Below, piece by piece: positions 59,211 to 64,000 of a stretch of DNA of 64,000 nt. The number at the start of each line of letters is the position of its first letter. Position 1 is the first letter of the stretch. The stretch is from Gnetum montanum (Eukaryota; Streptophyta; Gnetopsida; Gnetales; Gnetaceae), in NCBI GenBank assembly GCA_015680685.1, contig MNCI01008066.1, positions 739,461-803,460 of the forward strand, given 5' to 3'. A program made the position numbers and the translations under genes. The notes under the pieces were generated by a model that was not told the DNA's origin, ran no database searches, and saw only the letters and a program-made list of their open reading frames with translations.

Positions 59211-59749
59211 CTTAAAACTAGTCTATGAGGGTGTACAAAGACCCTTTAAATGTGTATGATGCTAGCTATGCCATAAACACTATCAACATCAATGACAACT
59301 TGGAACTAGTGTAGTGGCCATTCATGGTCTATGTGCCCTCTAGTAGCACAAGAGTCCCCTCAGCCCCTACGGGTTTGAGGCCCTTTTTCATTCTCAGAGT
59401 ACCACCTCAAGCACCCACAATGCCCTTCATGGTTAGGACCCCAAAACATGTCATAACAATAACTATTTAGCCACCTTTTATCATTAAGGTGCCACAACAT
59501 GCTAGCTTCTCACCTACTCAAAGTCTAGTAGTGGGCAATGCATTGGTCCCTTCCCATCCAAGAGCTAACTCCATTGGAAACATGGTTAGATTTTCTAGGT
59601 GGCAATACAAGAGGCCTATTGAGCATCTTGTAGACCAGATGGTTAGGCAGCATCAAGAGCAAAGGGCGCTAGGTCCACCAAAACTAGTTCCCATATGTGT
59701 AGTCCCCATGGTTGAGGCAACTAAATGGGCCATAATGAGCAAATCACTA

Positions 59750-60710
59750 GGGAGCACTGAGGCCCCTAGGTAAGTAGAGAAAATAAGACCTAAGTTGCCT
59801 CCCTATGAAATTCATCTCTTAGGCTATATGGAAGAAGTCAAGGCCAATAAAAACATGGCTGATGGCAAAGAATTCACGGATGCATTGGCCCAAGTTAAGT
59901 AAACACTTAAATAGAAGAATAGAACATTGAGCCTGTATAACCTAATCATGACCTCATTTGCCCATCATGAAGCACTAGTGCAGATGTTGACCTTCATTCC
60001 TATCATGGAGGACATCCTTATGGATGAAAACTCCATCCATGCAGCGATGTTGCCCCCTGCACTATAGGAATTGAGTTCCACATCCCTAGTGTTTCATGAT
60101 GAGGCAATTAAGGTCAATCCTAAGAAGGGTGAGGTCATAATGGTTTCAATGTTCATCACCATACGTGTCAAGTAATGCAAGATTCACAGGGTGCACATCG
60201 ATGATGGAGCTACAACAAATGTAATTCCATACACTATCATTGACAAGTTAGGCCTCGTAGACTAGGTCAAGCCAACGAAAATCACATGTCTAAAATCCTT
60301 CAATGGGTCATGTGTCATTGTCAAGGACATGATCACCATAGCCTTTATAGTAGGGGAAGAATTCCCCACCATGGTTGAATTCATCATCGTAGAGAAAATG
60401 TTGGGCTTTAACTTAATTTTGGGCAGGCCGTGGTTGGTCCAATTGTGAGCTATTTCCTCTTTGATCCATCAAGAAATCCACCTCCCATACAAAGGTGGTG
60501 AAGTTCTCATCCATGGTGATAACGCAGCCCGTATGGCCATTAACAATAATACAAAACAAGGGTTGAAGGTGGAGTTTCTTGATGATGCGTCTATAGCAAA
60601 GGGCAAGAACGAAATGCATGAGGTGGACACACCTTAAAAGAAAGAAGAAGTCTGTGACCTACTGGAAGATGCCCTATGGGTAGAATTTCACTTCGACATA
60701 GTAAGCGAGG
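59750..60710 (+). pseudogene. B4 retropepsin-like protease remnant
   Basis: VHIDDGATTNVIPYTIIDKL (about 60200) and NLILGRPWLVQL (about 60410) correspond to the B1 protease. An acidic frame follows to about 60717 with GGEVLIHGDN, matching GEIIIYEDN in B1. After this point coding homology stops. Stop codons interrupt the frame. Confidence 0.75.
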
Positions 60711-60719
60711 GTTAAGAAG

Positions 60720-61660
60720 ATTATTGAAGAGTATAATCTAGGCCCTATGCACCTCCTAATCCACTCCAGATTAGGAAGCAACTGCGCGACTAATGTACCC
60801 CCTTAGTCGGAACGTGCTAGGTTCCTGCCTATCCTTTGCTTCCACACACCATGTATTTTACCTTTCATCTACATTGCATTTATTTATGCATTTACATCTA
60901 GCTTGATTGCTTAGATTATGCATCAGTTTGCTTTGCTTATGCATTTGTTCACTTTGTTTATGAATTCATCCACTTTGTTTACATACTTGCTTGTTTAGTT
61001 TACCCTTTTCGAGTTATGAGATGAATGCATGAAAAACATCAAAATGCACAAAAATTATAAAAGACAAAATTACAAAGAGAGAGTTAGCAAGGGGCTTGCA
61101 ATGGCCTTAAACTATCACTATAGCTTGGAATGGTCTAAAACTATCGCTTTAATTCTGTCCCTGCACCTTGGAATGGCCTTAAAATACTAACACACATGGC
61201 CTGGAATGGCCTAAAACTACTACTATCACATTGGCTAGGAATGACCCTAAACTAGCAATCACTGTGGCTCAGAATGACCCTAAATTAGCAATTTCTATGG
61301 CCCGAAATGGCCCTAAACTACTGCTATGGCCTAGAATGACCTTAAACTATCAACTTCAATCACCTTGTAGCAGCTTGAAATGGCCTTAAACTAGTAATGC
61401 CATGGCTCGAAATGGCCAAAAACTAGCATCATCCCTCCCACTATGGCCTTAAAATAGCATGGGACCCACAATGGCTAAGTAAAACTATCATTGCATAATC
61501 CTAAGTTAGCGCATTAATTCATCACGTTACATTATAAGCATAGCAATTGCATAGTAAATGACATACAAAAAATAAATCATCCATCAATTATAATATCTAT
61601 AGCTATAAATAGCATGAATAGCACCACATAGTAGGAAAAAAAAGGCCTGGTGAGAGGTAC
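60720..61660 (+). other. B4 non-coding region with GGCCTTAAACTA repeats
   Basis: It contains a run of short T-rich repeats (TTTGCTTATGCATTTG-like, 60870-61000). Then at 61095-61460 there are about twelve loose copies of a 25-40-bp unit built on GGAATGGCCTTAAACTA. The same core appears in B1's non-coding region. Confidence 0.75.
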
Positions 61661-61839
61661 ATTTGGTCATGCTCAACCAGTGGTGCTAGGTGAAGGTGGA
61701 AGTTCTTCTTCCTCCACTATGTCATTGGGGCTTGTAGCATCACCTGGTACCTGCTACAACCATTAACAAACATGCACAATTAGTAAGCAAACATGCACTA
61801 TATGAACTATCTTAAAACATGAAAAACATAAAAACCAAC

Positions 61840-64000
61840 TAACTTGAGAGGGTTCCACATCGGTGAGTTCTGGATGTAAATTTCTAAGCCTAGCCTCCAA
61901 GCGTCAGAGGATCTCAGCTTTAGAAAGCTACGTCCGATTCTCCTAGCCAAAGTCAACACCCGTAAGGGTCTTACCTTTGTCCATGATGGTCCATGTAGGT
62001 AGTTCCATAGAAAATGTAGTAGAAGAGGCCTCTCCAAAGGGGATGATGATCTTCCTTATGGGAGAGTCACTCACGATGATACTTAGCATGAACAAGTCAT
62101 ATGCTTGCTTTTCACCGGTCACCTTAAGAAACATCTTGAAGTGGTGGCATTAGATAGACTCCTTCTTGTACCATCATAGGTACACATCACACTCTTATTT
62201 ATACTGATGCTTATGGTTCTTTTGCATCTACCCCCATTGATAAACCTTCATGATATAATTCTTTCAATTCTGATTCTTCTGAGCAAGCAAGTCCATCTAG
62301 AGCTACTGCTCAATCGGATCTTGCGTGGCCTTGTTCTTACCTCTGAGAGCAATCCAATATCTAGCATACTTAATCTTAGAGGTATCTAAGGTGCCATCTC
62401 CTTATGATGTAGCCGCTATGAAGTCATATCTAAATTGAAGATCCTTGATCTTCTCATCTTGGCTAGTCATCCTCGAAATTCATGCACGCATTTCCACAAG
62501 TGTTCATTCAAGTGCCTGTAGATCCACAATGCCTTCGCATAGGAAATTGTGCACTTGTTCGATGTCTCATATATGTTATGAGGCATCTAATCAATTTTAG
62601 GAGGAAGGTAAAGGAGAGTGTCCACCTTGGCCACCTTACTTGGATCCCATTGTAGCTTAGGACCTATAGGCATACAACAACTAAATAATCTGAGCTAAGA
62701 ACTAAGCATTTAAGTAGTAAGCAAGATAGCATAAAACAAAAACATTACACATGTATCGAGCTCAAGGTCCACTTGTTGTAAGTGGTCCACCATGTCCTCA
62801 ATCATGCCTTTCATGAAGGTGAATTTATCTAGTATATCTACCCATGGCTCCATGTAGTAAGTAGATGTGGGACCACTAGTGGGAATATTTGATGCTGTAA
62901 TACAATGATGCAATCAACATATGGCCTAACAGTTAAAGATACTAGAGCAAACAAAGGAAGATAGATGGTGACACAAGTAGATTACCTAGCAAGCCCTGAA
63001 GCATGAGAGTAGGGGGCTCACCTAGCTTCATACCATCGAAAAAAATGTCAAAATCACCTACATCAGGGTGGAGCAATGCCTCTTCCTCCAAATACTAGAG
63101 GACCTCCATTGGCTCATGAGGATCACCTCCCTGGGCATCCTCCTCAACTTGAGGAAGTGCTTCATTCGCTACTACCTTGATCATTGCTCTTGTAGCCCTC
63201 TCTTCTTTTTCTACAATTCACACATATACACATATAGCACATTAGTACACATAGCACATCATTAGTTAAAGAATAGTGTAACATGAAATAGAAAAATATA
63301 AAAATGGTAGCATATGCATGAATACAACTTATACATCTAAGAATCTATGGATACAAACCTGTAACCTCTACATGCAAGCTTTGAAGCTTGATGCAGATCT
63401 TTTTGTTACTTGGCTTCTTGATCTTAGGGACAACCTCCTCTTGAGGATGCAACCTCTTGATCTTGGCCTTGGATGGCCCCATCATTTCAGCTATATAGTG
63501 ATTTGCCTTGCTCACATCCCTGGTGCCAATTGGAGGACCCTCACTTGCACTATCATACAAATAATGCAAGTGCTCCACAGGATCCTTGGTCATTACTAAT
63601 AATGACTCATCGGTTCCCTCTAGAGGGTCTTGTGTGGGTGTGGTTAAGAACATATGCTTGATCCATCACTTGGATAGTTGCTCAGGGTCTTGCAGCACCC
63701 ATCGTCCATTATCTCACACAACCAAAAGCTATGCAAACCTTCACAGGTATCCTACGAAGAACACGAAGTGGATGTGGGACCTTGCTTAGAGGTTGAATTG
63801 TAGCTTAGAGATCTCTGCATGTAGGATAGTGGCTATGTATGTAGCCTAGTTGAACCTCATACCCTGTAGTAGCACCTCCTTCATCACTCGTGCTTTCTCC
63901 ATCTCAAGGATCTTTCCTTGAGAAAGTAGCTTTGGGAAGGCACGAGCATAGAATAGAGGGTAAAGCTCTCACACCTCTGGTACTAGCACATCTTTGATTT
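61840..64000 (-). pseudogene. Unrecognised four-exon coding unit, antisense to B4
   Basis: On the minus strand four coding blocks join in a consistent frame through GT-AG junctions: 64000 (edge) to 63359, 63210-62986, 62894-62751, and 62663 to about 61943. Segments include ELYPLFYARAFPKLLSQGKI, DPVEHLHYLYDSASEGPPIG (block 1), GEPPTLMLQGLL (block 2), EPWVDILDKFTFMKGMIEDM (block 3), and PKLQWDPSKVAKV, YARYWIALRGKNKATQDP and EKQAYDLFMLSIIVSDSPIR (block 4). About 17 in-frame stops and one frameshift break it. I do not recognise the protein. Tat-group retrotransposons are known to carry extra antisense ORFs near their 3' ends; this may be one, or a captured host gene. Confidence 0.55.

Larger units (their letters stand above)
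54989..64000 (+). mobile_element. Element B4: gag-protease LTR retrotransposon, partial
   Basis: Plus-strand LTR, primer site, gag and protease, with body homology to B1, inserted into B3. The 3' LTR is not reached, so the right end and duplication cannot be checked; TGAAG at 54984-54988 is the candidate left copy. No reverse transcriptase or integrase is seen in the 3.3 kb after the protease. Confidence 0.7.

Overview
The window is nuclear DNA from a seed plant with a large, transposon-filled genome. Evidence for this is spliceosomal introns, two plant-type host genes, and several LTR-retrotransposon lineages inserted into one another. Introns of 1 to 7 kb and many old, mutated elements fit a gymnosperm such as a conifer best. 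That placement is inference, because no species-specific marker is visible. There is one assembly gap (18430-18798) and one isolated N (32028).

Layout. 1-287 is the end of a Ty3/gypsy LTR (family A, plus orientation). 288-2154 is unassigned, except that its last part is one arm of an inverted repeat. 2160-23958 is one complete insertion (element B1) with 1.5-kb LTRs and a perfect 5-bp target-site duplication (AGATT). It carries decayed gag and protease but no reverse transcriptase or integrase, plus about 5.4 kb of repeat-rich non-coding DNA. Inside it, at 8040-17030, sits a gag-pol Ty3/gypsy element on the minus strand (element A, duplication AACAC). DNA on the two sides of B1 forms an inverted repeat, so B1 landed near the centre of a fold-back sequence.

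24.2-43.0 kb holds the two host genes, which converge. A plus-strand gene (24901-28506, 4 exons, 471 codons) encodes a DUF3537-family multi-pass membrane protein. A minus-strand gene (42760-30968, 9 exons, 602 codons) encodes a Myb-domain protein of the RNA polymerase I termination factor (TTF-I/Reb1) type. Its 7.3-kb seventh intron is filled with Ty1/copia remnants, and another copia remnant lies between the genes.

43.4-64 kb is a stack of nested insertions. The base layer is a minus-strand chromovirus (element C). Its 3' LTR is split by a plus-strand, del-like solo LTR. That solo LTR itself contains a 5'-truncated L1-type LINE and a family-A solo LTR. C's integrase is split by a second family-A-like solo LTR. 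C's reverse transcriptase is split by a second B-family element (B3), whose 3' end is split by a plus-strand gag-protease element (B4). B4 runs off the window's right edge. Downstream of B4's protease, on the opposite strand, is an unrecognised four-exon coding unit that still holds a consistent reading frame across its splice sites. It is the least explained object here.

Most retrotransposon reading frames are interrupted mainly by stop codons rather than frameshifts. The two LTRs of element A differ almost only by transitions. Both facts point to slow cytosine-methylation-driven decay. Only the two host genes look intact.
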